A stretch of 28,155 bases of DNA, from assembly GCA_028565635.1 (NCBI GenBank), contig JAOXYB010039617.1, positions 1-28,155 on the forward strand, read 5' to 3'. The notes under the pieces were generated by a model. That model was not told the DNA's origin and ran no database searches. It worked only from the letters and a program-made list of their open reading frames with translations. Below, in pieces: positions 1 to 8,599 of this stretch (positions within the stretch are counted from its first letter, which is position 1; the number at the start of each line of letters is the position of its first letter). Position numbers and translations under genes: made by a program. The stretch is from Phoronis ovalis. Its lineage: Eukaryota; Phoronida; Phoronidae.

Positions 1-894
1 ATATACTAACTGCTTTGGCAGTAACAGTCATCTATTTAAACGTTAGGTCTATTTGTTTTGTTATCGAGGAAGTGCCATCATTACTATAAAGTCTATAAAG
101 AAAATTTACATCCATCCCACTTGCCTTGGCAATGTTTTTGCAATTAACAGCTTAACGGATTCTTTATTATTATTAGTTACATAAATTAACATATCAATAT
201 TTCAGTATCACAGAATAATTATATTTAACTGCTTTATATACAATAAGGATATTATTCATATTAATTACTTAATGGCGGCTTTTACTTTAAAAGTAATTGG
301 CATTAAATCAAAAATGTAATCATAAAATTAATTAACTAAACATTGATATATCTGATATATCTACTATTAACAAAGCGAAAATCTTGTGGGAGAATAGCAT
401 TGGATCTACCGAATTATACTGTTCTTCTTAATAAAAGGTAAAAAACATACAGTTAATATATTTATACATGCTTCCAGTATAATGTACATGTGAAAATCTG
501 ATATTAAGCAATCGCAAATGTTCTTCAAAGAAATTATTCATCTACATTTCTTAAATATTTTCATACATTATTAGAAAATATCTTATTATTACAGTAAATT
601 AGACAGAGCACATTAAACTTTGTGGTCTGAATAATATTTTAGCAGATACTAAACTGTATCATGTAAATCAGCTAGCTCTAAAAGTGCGTGAGCTTTGTCA
701 ATAACAAAATAATAAAGTATGAATGTTTTAAGTTGCTCCACCATGCAGTAATGTATTTGTATGATGTGCAATCCAGTATCAAATTACTGGCATACATCAC
801 ATGATTAATCTGATTAAAATGTGTTAACGGTTGAATTGAAGGATGTGAATTAAATATCTCAGTACACGATTTTGTGTAAGTATTATAGTGTAGG
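1..894. other. Non-coding left flank, paralogous to about 12.7-13.6 kb
   Basis: AT-rich sequence without a convincing exon. Scattered stretches match about 12.74-13.62 kb in the same order. Examples are the 'gattctttattatta' stretch near 155 and 12790, and 'aaaattaattaact' near 325 and 12915. This is the left part of a unit duplicated with an offset of about 12.7 kb. At 870-880 there is a strong donor-like GTGTAAGTATT that matches the donor at 13593-13602. The coding stretch upstream of the second copy is not recognisable here, because a TGA lies nine codons back in the expected phase. Confidence 0.55.
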
Positions 895-1073
895 ATCCAT
901 GTGTCTTTGATGCCGTCTGTGGTGTCTGCCAGTATACATTGTATACGTAGCTATATAGTCTGTCGACATTAAGTATACTCAGCCAGAATAATGTACATGT
1001 CTCAGGATACTAGAACAAAGAAAAATCTTTAATAGTTCACTTATATTAAAATAACTGTATCGTTGTACTGTAG

Positions 1074-1216
1074 GATCTTCCAGAAACAACAGAGATGAAA
1101 GATAAAACTCAACCAAACCAACCTACAGCTGATAATGTTGGTCCAGAAGGAACAGCGGCAGCTATTTTGTGTTCACCTCCCGATGCCAACCTTGTAGAAC
1201 ACAGGCCTGCAAAAAA
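1074..1216 (+). CDS. Penultimate coding exon, lysine-rich-tail gene, copy I
   Basis: The exon is 143 bases, bounded by acceptor ...TGTAG and donor GTAAGTG. It reads in one frame from DLPETTEMKDK, through a Thr/Pro/Asn-rich stretch and LCSPPDANLVEH, to RPAKK. It ends with two bases of a lysine codon, completed by the next exon. An ATG lies at 1095, so the product could start here (MKDKTQ...) or continue from an upstream exon. The copy at 13771-13913 has the same length, with about 6 differences in 143 bases, while the flanking introns barely align. That contrast is the main evidence that this is coding. No signal peptide, membrane segment or known domain is visible. The family is not recognised; an intracellular tail of a larger protein and a small basic protein are both possible. 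Confidence 0.72.
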
Positions 1217-1431
1217 GTAAGTGTAATGTATTCAGTACTGTAAAAAATCATTGTACATGATGAGTAAGACGATCCCTTTTTAATAAATAGCCTCAGCATA
1301 AAAATGTTATGTGCTGGTATGTTTCATCAGCCTTGGCTTATAGCAGGAAAGCCAAGTAAAAGAAACAAAATCGTATACCACTATAAAGCGGGTATTATAG
1401 TATATACAGTACAATTTTCATTTTGTTGTAG

Positions 1432-1459
1432 GAAAGATAAAAAAGAGAAGCCGAAGTAG
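1432..1459 (+). CDS. Terminal coding exon, lysine-rich tail, copy I
   Basis: After acceptor ...TTGTTGTAG, 28 bases complete the split lysine codon and give the basic tail KKDKKEKPK followed by TAG at 1457-1459. The phase fits the donor at 1217 exactly, and the 215-base intron has GT-AG ends. The second copy (14115-14142) has the same length and frame, with Asp to Tyr and Pro to Leu changes in the tail. A cluster of lysines at the extreme C-terminus could act in nucleic-acid, membrane or retention contacts, but nothing here decides which. Confidence 0.72.
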
Positions 1460-1815
1460 AATTATCAAGAATAAGATAACTGTGGAAGTTTTTATAATAT
1501 TTAAAAAAAGACAATACTTTTAATCGAAGCTGAGAGAACTCAAGAATTTCGAGCAGCGTATATAAGTACTTGCAGAAGCTTGCATTCATGCAGTACCCAT
1601 ACAATATTTCGAATTGTATTTTTTTCTAGACATTCTCCAGTTTGCTCGAGTTCCTGACCATGAAAGCTTGACATGTTTTTGGAACACGCTTATAATCTTT
1701 AGCTACTGAGTTGAACATTGTACCTCTTGTTTTTTTTTAAATTGATATTATTGTAAAGTGCCTCGACGCTTGGATGTCATGCGAACATGTGCAATAAAGT
1801 GCAAGCTTCTCTATA
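1460..1815 (+). other. Probable 3' UTR with AATAAA, copy I
   Basis: The sequence after the TAG at 1459 is AT-rich with no open frame. It contains a canonical AATAAA at 1793-1798 and a TG-rich stretch just before it, suitable for cleavage near 1810-1820. The second copy has diverged at this point; the equivalent site reads GTGCAACACTG and the next AATAAA hexamers lie further on. Confidence 0.5.
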
Positions 1816-2190
1816 TAAAAAAGCTTTCAATTGAATTGATTTTAGTTACCTTTGTTTGTATTCACAATGCTTACGTGTAAAGCAACGAAGATCTTACTGT
1901 TTTACAATTCATTTAAAATTTATTTTTATATCCAGTATTTTTGGTATATTTGCTAAACTATTAAAATGATAAATTGTGAAAAAGATAAACTATCGTCTTT
2001 TACTCCAAAAGAACAATAATTATATAAACTAATATATAAATTTAATCTAATACTGTCATCTTACTTTTGACCAAAAACATTGATTCCCGTCTTAATACAT
2101 ATTCGTCAGCCTTTTTGAAAACGTTGTTTTTACAAGATTTACATTTATTTATTTGATTAATATCTCACTGAATAGAAACTATCATCAATG
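1816..2190. other. AT-rich spacer, nothing recognised
   Basis: No open frame above 60 codons, no splice-bounded block with a paralogue, and no repeat boundary could be seen. Probably intergenic. Confidence 0.5.
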
Positions 2191-2529
2191 AACATTTATT
2201 CTGGTAACTAACCAGTCTGTTTACTTATTAGTCTATCACTATTGTCTGATACATAACTATTTATTAGCTGAACCACTTATTACTACAGTGTACATGCAAA
2301 CCAGACACTTGGGCATACCGTATAGATATACTTTTTAATCCTAAGAACTGATATTGTACTCCGATTCAGGAAAGCATGACCAAAGCAAACGTAAATATTT
2401 TCAGTTACAGCGACATCTACTGCTTTCTTTCGAAACAAATGTTGCGCAAAATGGCAGCAGTTGACAATTCTAACCGCACACATAGCATCAGGAACGCGAC
2501 ATTGTAGGACTTGCTTTAAAATTACTAAC
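2191..2529. repeat. Tandem repeat, copy 1 (about 339 bp)
   Basis: Matches 2571-3337 almost throughout once the inserted element at 2870-3290 and one copy of its target duplication are removed. Shared landmarks are 'tactacagtgtacatgcaaa', 'ttacagcgacatctactgc' and 'acgcgacattgtaggactt'. This copy lacks the insertion and so preserves the empty site ('acatagcatcaggaacgcg'). The minus strand is open for 82 codons at 2283-2531, but the second copy breaks this frame. I read it as a dispersed repeat unit, not a gene. Confidence 0.75.
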
Positions 2530-2570
2530 ACAAAAAAAACTTGTTTACAACTGCTAAAGAAATAATTTAA

Positions 2571-3337
2571 AACATTTATTCTGATAGCTAATCAGTCTAT
2601 TTCCTTATTAGTCTATCACTAGTACCTGATATGTAACTATTTAGTAGCTGAGTCATTTGTTACTACAGTGTACATGCAAATCAGACAGTTGGGTATGCCG
2701 TACAGACATACATTTTAATCCTAAGGACTGATATACTCCGATTCAGGAAATCATGACCAAATTAAACGCAAATATCCACAGTTACAGCGACATCTACTGC
2801 TTTCTTTCGAAACAACAAACATGACGCAAAATGACAGAAGTTGACAATTTTAACTACACACATAGCATCCCCGGGTGGGATACTCAAGGTATTTTCTGGT
2901 GGGGGTGTGGGGGGGTGTGTGCAGCCCAGTTGAAAATTTTGGATTTGGATTGTATACTTCTTACTGTATTTTTTTTGGATTGCTACCGTAAAGAAATTCA
3001 AAAAATTGGATTGATATCCGCTGCTTACAGCAAATAATTTGGATTAATTTTAGGTTTGTATCCATAAAACGATTTTTGGAATTTGGTTTGTATCAGTCAG
3101 TTTCCGTAAAAATGGATTGCTACTCAAATATTTTAAAATGTTGGATTGCTACCCTTATATTTCACAAAGTTTGGATTGCTACCCTTAAATTTCCAAAAAA
3201 TTGGATTGGGTTTGCTACCGCAAGCTAAAATTTTGGAATAGGTTCCACGGCATATCCCCATATTCAAAAAACCTTGAGTAACCCCCCGGAATAGCATCGT
3301 GAACGCGACATTGTAGGACTTGCTTTATAATTACTAA
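2571..3337. repeat. Tandem repeat, copy 2, interrupted by a transposon
   Basis: This is the second member of the tandem pair beginning at 2191. It is about 338 bases without the insert. Differences from copy 1 are mostly single substitutions with small indels. The transposon therefore landed after the tandem duplication. Confidence 0.75.
2870..3290. mobile_element. 421-bp non-autonomous DNA transposon (MITE-like), 8-bp TSD
   Basis: The element is flanked by direct repeats ATAGCATC at 2862-2869 and 3291-3298; the tandem sister copy has this site once. The ends form imperfect terminal inverted repeats of about 20 bases. The left end begins CCCGGGTGGGATACTCAAGG and the reverse complement of the right end begins TCCGGGGGGTTACTCAAGG. 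The interior carries no transposase, but has a degenerate repeated motif GGATTGCTACC at about 2979, 3113, 3146, 3173 and in altered forms elsewhere. An 8-base target duplication is usual for hAT-like, P-like and Merlin-like elements; the superfamily is not decided. The insertion looks fairly young, because both target copies are identical. Confidence 0.85.
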
Positions 3338-3404
3338 TCAGAATACAAAAAATATACAACAATAATAAAATGTGAAAAGGAATGTATCCTCTTCTAATCT
3401 AACC

Positions 3405-3600
3405 AGGTTAGGTCGATTGGCCAAAGGCATGCCTTTTTATATAATCGGGTTCGAATCTCAATCCTGTACCAAAAATTCTTTCTGTGGTAAACTGAACAAA
3501 GTAACAACGATACTTTAGCATTTTATTTGAAGGGTGTTGTAAGTTATTTCCGAATGGTATTTTAATTTTTATTTTGTATATTAAAATTGTGATATATTTC
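3405..3600 (+). mobile_element. tRNA-derived SINE-like element
   Basis: A tRNA-type internal promoter is visible. There is an A-box-like TAGGTCGATTGG at 3409-3420 and a near-consensus B box GGTTCGAATCT at 3448-3458, about 28 bases apart, as in tRNA genes. The sequence between does not fold into a proper cloverleaf and continues into an unrelated body, so a functional tRNA is unlikely. The 3' boundary is uncertain and no clear target duplication or tail was identified. The family was not assigned. Confidence 0.55.
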
Positions 3601-4110
3601 ATTTTGGCCTACGGTGCACCCACTTTTAAATTAAAGTTATTACCAATTCCAAAAAGCAAATCGTTAATTTAGATACATCTAAAAGTGCAATAACCTCAGT
3701 ACTACAATACACACGGTACATCTGATGCAATATTTCCGGACCTACATGTGTACCAATATACTCGAGAGAACTATTTACAGTGCAGGTGATGTGACTGAAC
3801 AGAACATGTAGGCCAGCTTAACAGACACAAGGTGACACAAATGATACCAATGTTTGAATTTATTACATGTAGATAGCGCCTGAGACTAGCGAGTGACAGT
3901 TTTGAATATTTTGTTGCATCTTCTGCCTTTGATTCACCCATTTCAAGGAAAATATCGATGCATTTTAATTTGTTAGCATTCATATTGGAAAAAGTAGAAT
4001 AATACTTCCTAAAAAAAGCTATATCACCCGTATATTTTGGCCAATTTTCGCTATTCCAATGAAATAGAATTTCCCTTATTTATGTGGAGTAATAATTGTA
4101 TGGAACGGTT
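3601..4110. other. AT-rich spacer
   Basis: No supported gene. A minus-strand frame of 70 codons at 3771-3983 contains a basic, lysine-rich N-terminal half, but has no paralogue and no clear splice or promoter support in this window. Confidence 0.4.
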
Positions 4111-4700
4111 TGATTGACGTGTGCAGACATATGATTGGCGGGAATCAATAAAGAAGGCGCTGCATGTATTGTTGCTATTCATTGTCTCAGTAACCTTGAC
4201 ATGCACTGTATATTGTCAGTATCTTAATGGATCTACTGTATTCCTTCTTTTCTTACAGAGCTAGAGACAGTAATTCACCTACGTTCTCATAAAAAACTAA
4301 ACTGAACATAAAAGCTTATTCAAATGCTTTACATAATTTGATAAATTTCATATTTTTTCACCATGCACGTTTTCGTATGTAATACCCGTAGACATATTTA
4401 GTCTTTACAACTTTTTTGAAATTAAAATAATAATAGAATTAAAAATTAATATGCAAGTTAGGCCATGTTTCAAGCAGCACTGTACTACAAATAAGCGGTA
4501 TTCAGCCTGTCCTACTTAAAAATCAGTAAGATAATCGCGGCTGCCGCCATTTTACAGAATAGCGATAAAATCAGGTCATACCATAGTAAACTAAAATATT
4601 CAGTTTACATCGTGTGATATTTTCACGAAAAATATACTTAATTTTTACAGAGATATCAATCAAGGATCATTTAATTAGGACATATTTGATATATGGATTG
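4111..4700 (+). promoter_or_regulatory. Promoter / first-exon module, copy I (truncated)
   Basis: First of four related modules. Shared landmarks in order are a GATTGAC...GTG(C/T)AG block at the left, a YY1-like GCCGCCAT (4543-4550), TAGCGATAAAA at about 4559-4569, then a GGTCAT and TTCAGTTTAC stretch, and a TCA(T)TTAA/TTTCAT region followed by ATATATGGATT. In the three other copies this block ends in a splice donor ACGGTAAG. Here the homology stops around 4700, just before the donor, and a unique segment follows. I read it as the promoter and 5' UTR exon of a plus-strand gene, possibly the one ending at 14142. The first-exon reading is inference from the conserved donor in the other copies. 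Confidence 0.5.
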
Positions 4701-5043
4701 AACACGAGGAGATTTGTTGCCTATAGCGATGGTATTGTTTTTTTCCATTCACAAATTACCATATATGGTAACCATGTTTTTTCCATTCATAAATTACCAT
4801 ATATGGTAACCAGTAACTAAAGTTATCAACCAATCAGCTCCTACTGTTTACAAAATAACGGTTAAAAATTAAGGTCATGACCTTAGACCTAGATGAAATA
4901 ACATGTGACATGTGACGTCAATAACTATACACTAATGCCCTCTAACGAATTTCATTCAAAAGATCGTGACCTTTGCCCTTTGTCCTGTGACGTCATTTGG
5001 TAGCGCCGTCTACCGGAAGGCGCTCAACGTCTATATATCTACT
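4700..5043. promoter_or_regulatory. Unique regulatory island: CArG pair, receptor palindrome, two CREs
   Basis: This segment has no counterpart in the other units; it replaces the donor and the antisense cysteine-rich gene. It contains a 38-base tandem repeat. Each copy holds the 16-base palindrome TTACCATATATGGTAA (4756-4771 and 4794-4809), whose core CCATATATGG is a perfect SRF-type CArG box. It also contains CCAAT (about 4830), the palindrome TAAGGTCATGACCTTA (4870-4885), which holds two inverted AGGTCA half sites, and two perfect CRE octamers TGACGTCA (4913-4920, 4988-4995). A GCGCC/GGCGC hairpin near 5003-5025 and TATATA near 5032 follow. The motif identities are established; activity is inference. 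The dense palindromes could also be remnants of a transposon. Confidence 0.6.
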
Positions 5044-5165
5044 TGTAATGTCTCCGTGAAAGCTGATAGAGGCGCCCCTCTATAATTAATGAAACTGTTG
5101 ACGACAATTGTCCCAGGATTGCTCCTCCAATCAAATCTAACATCTGCAAATATGGCGGCTATTAC
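5044..5165 (-). promoter_or_regulatory. Orphan promoter block of the antisense gene, copy I
   Basis: Matches the block upstream of the cysteine-rich minus-strand gene in copies B (16.6-16.8 kb) and C (24.56-24.72 kb). Shared features are ATGTCTCCGTGAAA at 5047-5060, CCTCCAATCAAAT with a CCAAT box at 5127-5131, and ATGGCGGC (YY1 core) at 5152-5159. In this unit the block directly abuts the unique island, and the gene it should serve is missing. The breakpoint lies at about 5044, where the match to 24559 begins. Confidence 0.6.
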
Positions 5166-6887
5166 AGATATAACTATATGGTTCTTACCGGCAATTGTAG
5201 ATTCGATTTGTGCAGTAGTAACAATGCGACAAGCTAAAGTTTTTATTGAAATGAAACCATTGCTTTTGTATTGAACTCACACACAAAACGCCGAAAGTGT
5301 AACACATGCTGTAGACTGTACTATTATAAACTTTTTAAAGCTGCGTTGTTTTGAGGGACAGTGTAAAATACTCTAAACTTTAACAGTTTGTTCCTGAACC
5401 AACGATTTGTGTCTTGCAAATACTCTTGTTATATTCCCCAGTAACTGAATGTGCATGCATCTGGCCAGAAACGAAAACTTGTACTCTCAGCAATCCGATT
5501 AGCATATTAACATTTAATACGAAATATTATTTTAAAAGATTCAGTTTTACCGCGATTATGTAAAATTATAATCTTGAAATTACATTCTAGACAATCACTG
5601 GGAAGTGTAAACTAATTATTCTATCTATGCTCCATAGTATTTTGATCCGCACCAGCGATATATTGTATTGTCTTGTATGGTATCCATGCCCAAAATGTTA
5701 ATAACAGTACGATAACTTTAGCAGTCTTCTCGCATGCATCGTCGTTTTTTTAAGCCAGGGTACAAAATTAGTATCAGGCATTTTTAATGAAATTTCGTAA
5801 CGACGAGAATTATTTTAAGTATAGTTCTGTCTATCTCTGTCTAATAATTTTGTGCTCCATGTTAATGGTCAACGTGGCTATTTTATACTCGAGACACGTG
5901 AAGCATTGTTCGTATTCGCTAGTGATACGCATGCTCTGTTGGTGTTGGTGATGATGAAGGTAATATTCTTCATAGTTTTGAAACTGAATGTCAGTGACAT
6001 ATTACTAATATTACGCCATAATACAAAACTCCAGAACATTTTGCCGTGGTAGGAATAGCAAGTAATAAATATAATAGTACCATATTTTTGTTTCATTGCC
6101 ATATTTTGTCTCATTGTATTTTATGGTAGTGTACCAATGTGAAACAGAATTACAATCAACCGAACGTATGAAAGGACACTAACGCTTCATTTAGCACGCA
6201 TAATTTTTTCAAAAGGTAAAATATTGTTTAGATGATCAGTCTCGCAAATCTACATTAATGTGTACTCCTTGTACTATTGCCAACGTAGCCACACACGCAA
6301 TACTTTTTTAAATAATTATAGCTCACCAGAGACATATTGCCACATATATCTTTCTTTATCCGCATTTATCCTATTCATAACAACGAAATTCGTTGTTAAA
6401 GTTGGGTTTATTAAAAGAGTTTTTTATCTACCGTTTCTGCGGATATTAATTAATACATAATGGTATTATATTTTTGCTTATGCAGGATATACAATCACAC
6501 ACCCTTTGATGAACGTGGTTTCTAGTGAATCCTTAAAATATTACAAAAACTGTTCAATACATTGAAAAGGAAAAAAATTGTCATAGAATGGAGTAAACGG
6601 TTCTTGATTAGATTACTTTTCAAGACATGAGATGCAGTTAATTTTAAGTATTCAATGAAGTTGCTCAAACACGTTAAATCGTAGCTTAGATGTTATGCAG
6701 TTGTTTCACATAGAATCGATGTTAGAATAAAACGTTAAAATTAGCGATGATCGATGTACACTGGCAACATCAACTGTGGTCACACTAGGTCAGCAACATC
6801 TTATTAAAGCTCCATTGGCAATTCACAGGATAACAGTAAATTTCTGTCCCGTTGAACAGAAGTATTTACGTGAAATATTTTGAGAGG

Positions 6888-7130
6888 TTACGGGGACAGG
6901 ATATGTAGACATGCAACATAAAACTCATGGGTTCCTACTAAATTTAGATCAGCTGGCATTTTACTACCAACTTTTCTTGGTAGGGCGTAATGAGGTACTA
7001 CTTCTTGCATAATTGTGTGTATGTGGATTTCTGAATCAACAGGAGATTTTACAAATCTGTTGTCTTGATGGTAGAATGATTTACATTGGCTGAGGCATAC
7101 TGTAACTTGGGACGTAAAACGCAACGCGGA
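6888..7130 (-). CDS. Candidate minus-strand exon, unrecognised
   Basis: The minus strand is open from about 7130 to TAA at 6888-6890. It reads ...RFTSQVTVCLSQCKSFYH, then VKSPVDSEIHIHTIMQEV, VPHYALPRKVGSKMPADL and NLVGTHEFYVACLHILSP. Against the partner at about 26470-26600, most differences over the last 35 codons fall at third positions of this frame (for example GCT/GCG, GTA/GTT, GAG/GAA, GTT/GTA, CTA/CTG), which suggests past coding constraint. The partner has a one-base deletion (CCCTACC to CCTACC) and a TGA, so it is broken. An acceptor-like TTGATTCAG on the minus strand before 7030 would trim the exon. No domain is recognised. Confidence 0.4.
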   Translation of the reverse strand, partial: SALRFTSQVTVCLSQCKSFYHQDNRFVKSPVDSEIHIHTIMQEVVPHYALPRKVGSKMPADLNLVGTHEFYVACLHILSP

Positions 7131-7131
7131 A

Positions 7132-7212
7132 TTAATTATTCTTTTTGGGTGAGTCTAATAATTGTGCTTCTAGTATAAGTTTTCTAACTGGTGTTCTAAG
7201 TCTGAAGTTGGT
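7132..7212 (-). CDS. Candidate terminal exon with basic tail
   Basis: After a pyrimidine-rich acceptor (TTTCTTTATGTACAG on the minus strand, cut after 7213) the frame reads TNFRLRTPVRKLILEAQ, then LLDSPKKNN and TAA at 7132-7134. The 26-residue basic end is compatible with a terminal exon in phase 0. No paralogue was found in this window, so support is limited to splice signal and composition. It overlaps none of the duplicated block to its left. Confidence 0.25.
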   Translation of the reverse strand, partial: TNFRLRTPVRKLILEAQLLDSPKKNN

Positions 7213-7709
7213 CTGTACATAAAGAAACGTGATAAATTCGTATTTACATATACGATATACATATAATTGTGAACTAAACTTTTTTTTAATATACATATAT
7301 TCAAAAATAATCACTTAATGTTGTGTCATTCTGGATGCGTATTTGTTTTATTTATGCAACTAAGGACGAAGTCATTCAGACTATATAGTTTTCTAACTAT
7401 TTCAATTAGTATGAAAGTATGTGAACGAGCTAGGCCTGTGGAATTACAATCAAGCTTTTCCTTGTAGATTATTTTATTTGTCTACATGTATATTTCTATA
7501 AGTGTATATGTGTATAATGTAATTACTTACATTTTAATTACTAAATGCAATCGTGTGGTGGCTGTTTAAGGTTTATGGCAGATATTCATGTTTATAGATA
7601 AACTATTACCTAATAAATTACTATTTTGTAAAATAGTTAAATGAAAATGAGTTGTGTTCTGCAGTTATGAGCACACACAGCTAAGATCTTTTTCTTTATT
7701 TAAGTAGAG

Positions 7710-7800
7710 TCATTACAAGACATCGTGGTAAGATGGTTCTTGCTCATGGATATCTTCTTGTTGGTGGTGCCTTTTCTTTCACTTCATCTATAATCTTATA
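7710..7800 (-). pseudogene. Relic of the 19.1-19.36 kb exon
   Basis: The minus strand aligns with one gap to the second coding exon at 19165-19254, including an identical 17-base run AAGATGGTTCTTGCTCA (plus strand). The relic reads KIIDEVKEKAPPTRRYP and then TGA, against RIEDELNKETRSTKKAS in the intact copy. A one-base deletion causes the stop. A new in-frame ATG follows (MSKNHLTTM...) but runs for only about 15 codons. Confidence 0.6.
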
Positions 7801-7904
7801 TTTCACATGCCATTTTTAGTTGTTTGTCAGTTTATCTGTATAGCAGATATACTTTGTCTATCGTATTATCCTGAATAAATAGACTTGTACGCCCTCACTG
7901 TATT

Positions 7905-8021
7905 TTTTTTGCAATATATGCAAATCAACTTTCTGACGGTAGTATCATTTGGCTTACACTACATAAAACTGAGCAATTACATTTACAGGGAAGATTTCAA
8001 CACAATCGTTGTCAGCGGTAA
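7905..8021 (+). pseudogene. Plus-strand paralogue of the LSDG exon
   Basis: On the plus strand 7926-8010 aligns without gaps, at about 59 of 85 bases, to the minus-strand coding exon at 19.74-19.94 kb. The peptides share LSDG[TS]II and GRFQ, with a histidine-rich stretch between. Here the frame reads QLSDGSIIWLTLHKTEQ, then LHLQGRFQHNRCQR and TAA (8019-8021). GGTAAC follows directly, matching the GGTAACC donor used in the other copy. The upstream half of the exon is not recognisable. It is either a decayed copy or an exon of a plus-strand gene. Its orientation is opposite to the neighbouring relics at 7710-7800 and 8387-8575. Confidence 0.5.
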
Positions 8022-8386
8022 CGTGCTAACGTATGCCTAGTCTATAAAACTATTATAATAGTAAAATAGTATTGTTGAAAAACACAAATTTATGTATGTG
8101 CATATATTGAATACATTTATTAAATAGGGCCTCTAGTTGTATTTCTATTATTAGGGTCTATATAAAACATTTGTTACGAAATTTTATTGTACGGCAGAAA
8201 TATGCCCATGGAAAAATGAACTTGTTAAAAGAAACAACCAGGAAATGGGCTAAACAAACTGCATGCCCGTGGATTGTTATACTGCCTAAAATTGAAATTT
8301 ATAACAATGCATATTTAGATATCTTACAGCTACTTACTGTCTGAACAGTGTTTGTCTAACAATAAATAGGTTTCGTGCTGTGAATA

Positions 8387-8575
8387 TTAACCAAAAGTGA
8401 TATTTTTACTAATATCTTTAAGGGTAACTGAGATAAACTTTTGGTGAGCATACTCAGTTATAATTATATCCCCAATTCTCGAGGTCAGTTTTTGAATCAC
8501 ATACATTTTGGTAAAACATTTTGTATGACCAATAAAGTACAGTCCAAAGTAAAAATGAACCCATACAAAGTTCAT
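8387..8575 (-). pseudogene. Possible relic of the LSDG first coding exon
   Basis: A 62-codon minus-strand frame lies where the first coding exon should be relative to the relic at 7710-7800; the spacing is like that of 19.94 to 19.25 kb. Weak similarity is visible: FIGHTKCF, then VIQKLTSRIGDIII, against FIGTLLNGCP and VKLSDGTIIYL. No extended nucleotide match was seen by eye, so this could be chance. Confidence 0.25.
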
Positions 8576-8599
8576 GAATCAAGATACATCAAACATATC

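Larger units (their letters stand above)
5044..7130. repeat. About 2-kb duplicated block, copy I (partner 24559-26680)
   Basis: Long colinear similarity to 24559-26680 with many small indels. Landmarks are 'ttgtattgaactcacacaca' (about 5260 and 24811), 'ctggccagaaacgaaaactt' (5461 and 25032), 'ccagaacattttgccgtggt' (about 6031 and 25638) and 'tagaatcgatgttagaat' (about 6711 and 26289). Most of the block is non-coding on either strand; open frames in one copy are broken by indels in the other. The right end includes a minus-strand block that may be coding (6888-7130). Confidence 0.8.

Noticed and set aside
2762-3037. Frames spanning the transposon ends
   Set aside because: They cross the insertion boundary and exist only because of the insertion.
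3409-3470. Functional tRNA gene
   Set aside because: A and B boxes are present, but no acceptor stem or complete cloverleaf can be formed.
3408-3602. 64-codon minus-strand frame
   Set aside because: It lies across the SINE-like unit and is explained by it.
4741-4815. CRISPR-like array from repeated palindromes
   Set aside because: Only two copies of a 38-base tandem unit without spacers, in an evidently eukaryotic sequence.
5852-6460. Several 66-78 codon frames in the 2-kb block
   Set aside because: Indels in the partner at 25.4-26.1 kb break them, so they are not under coding constraint.
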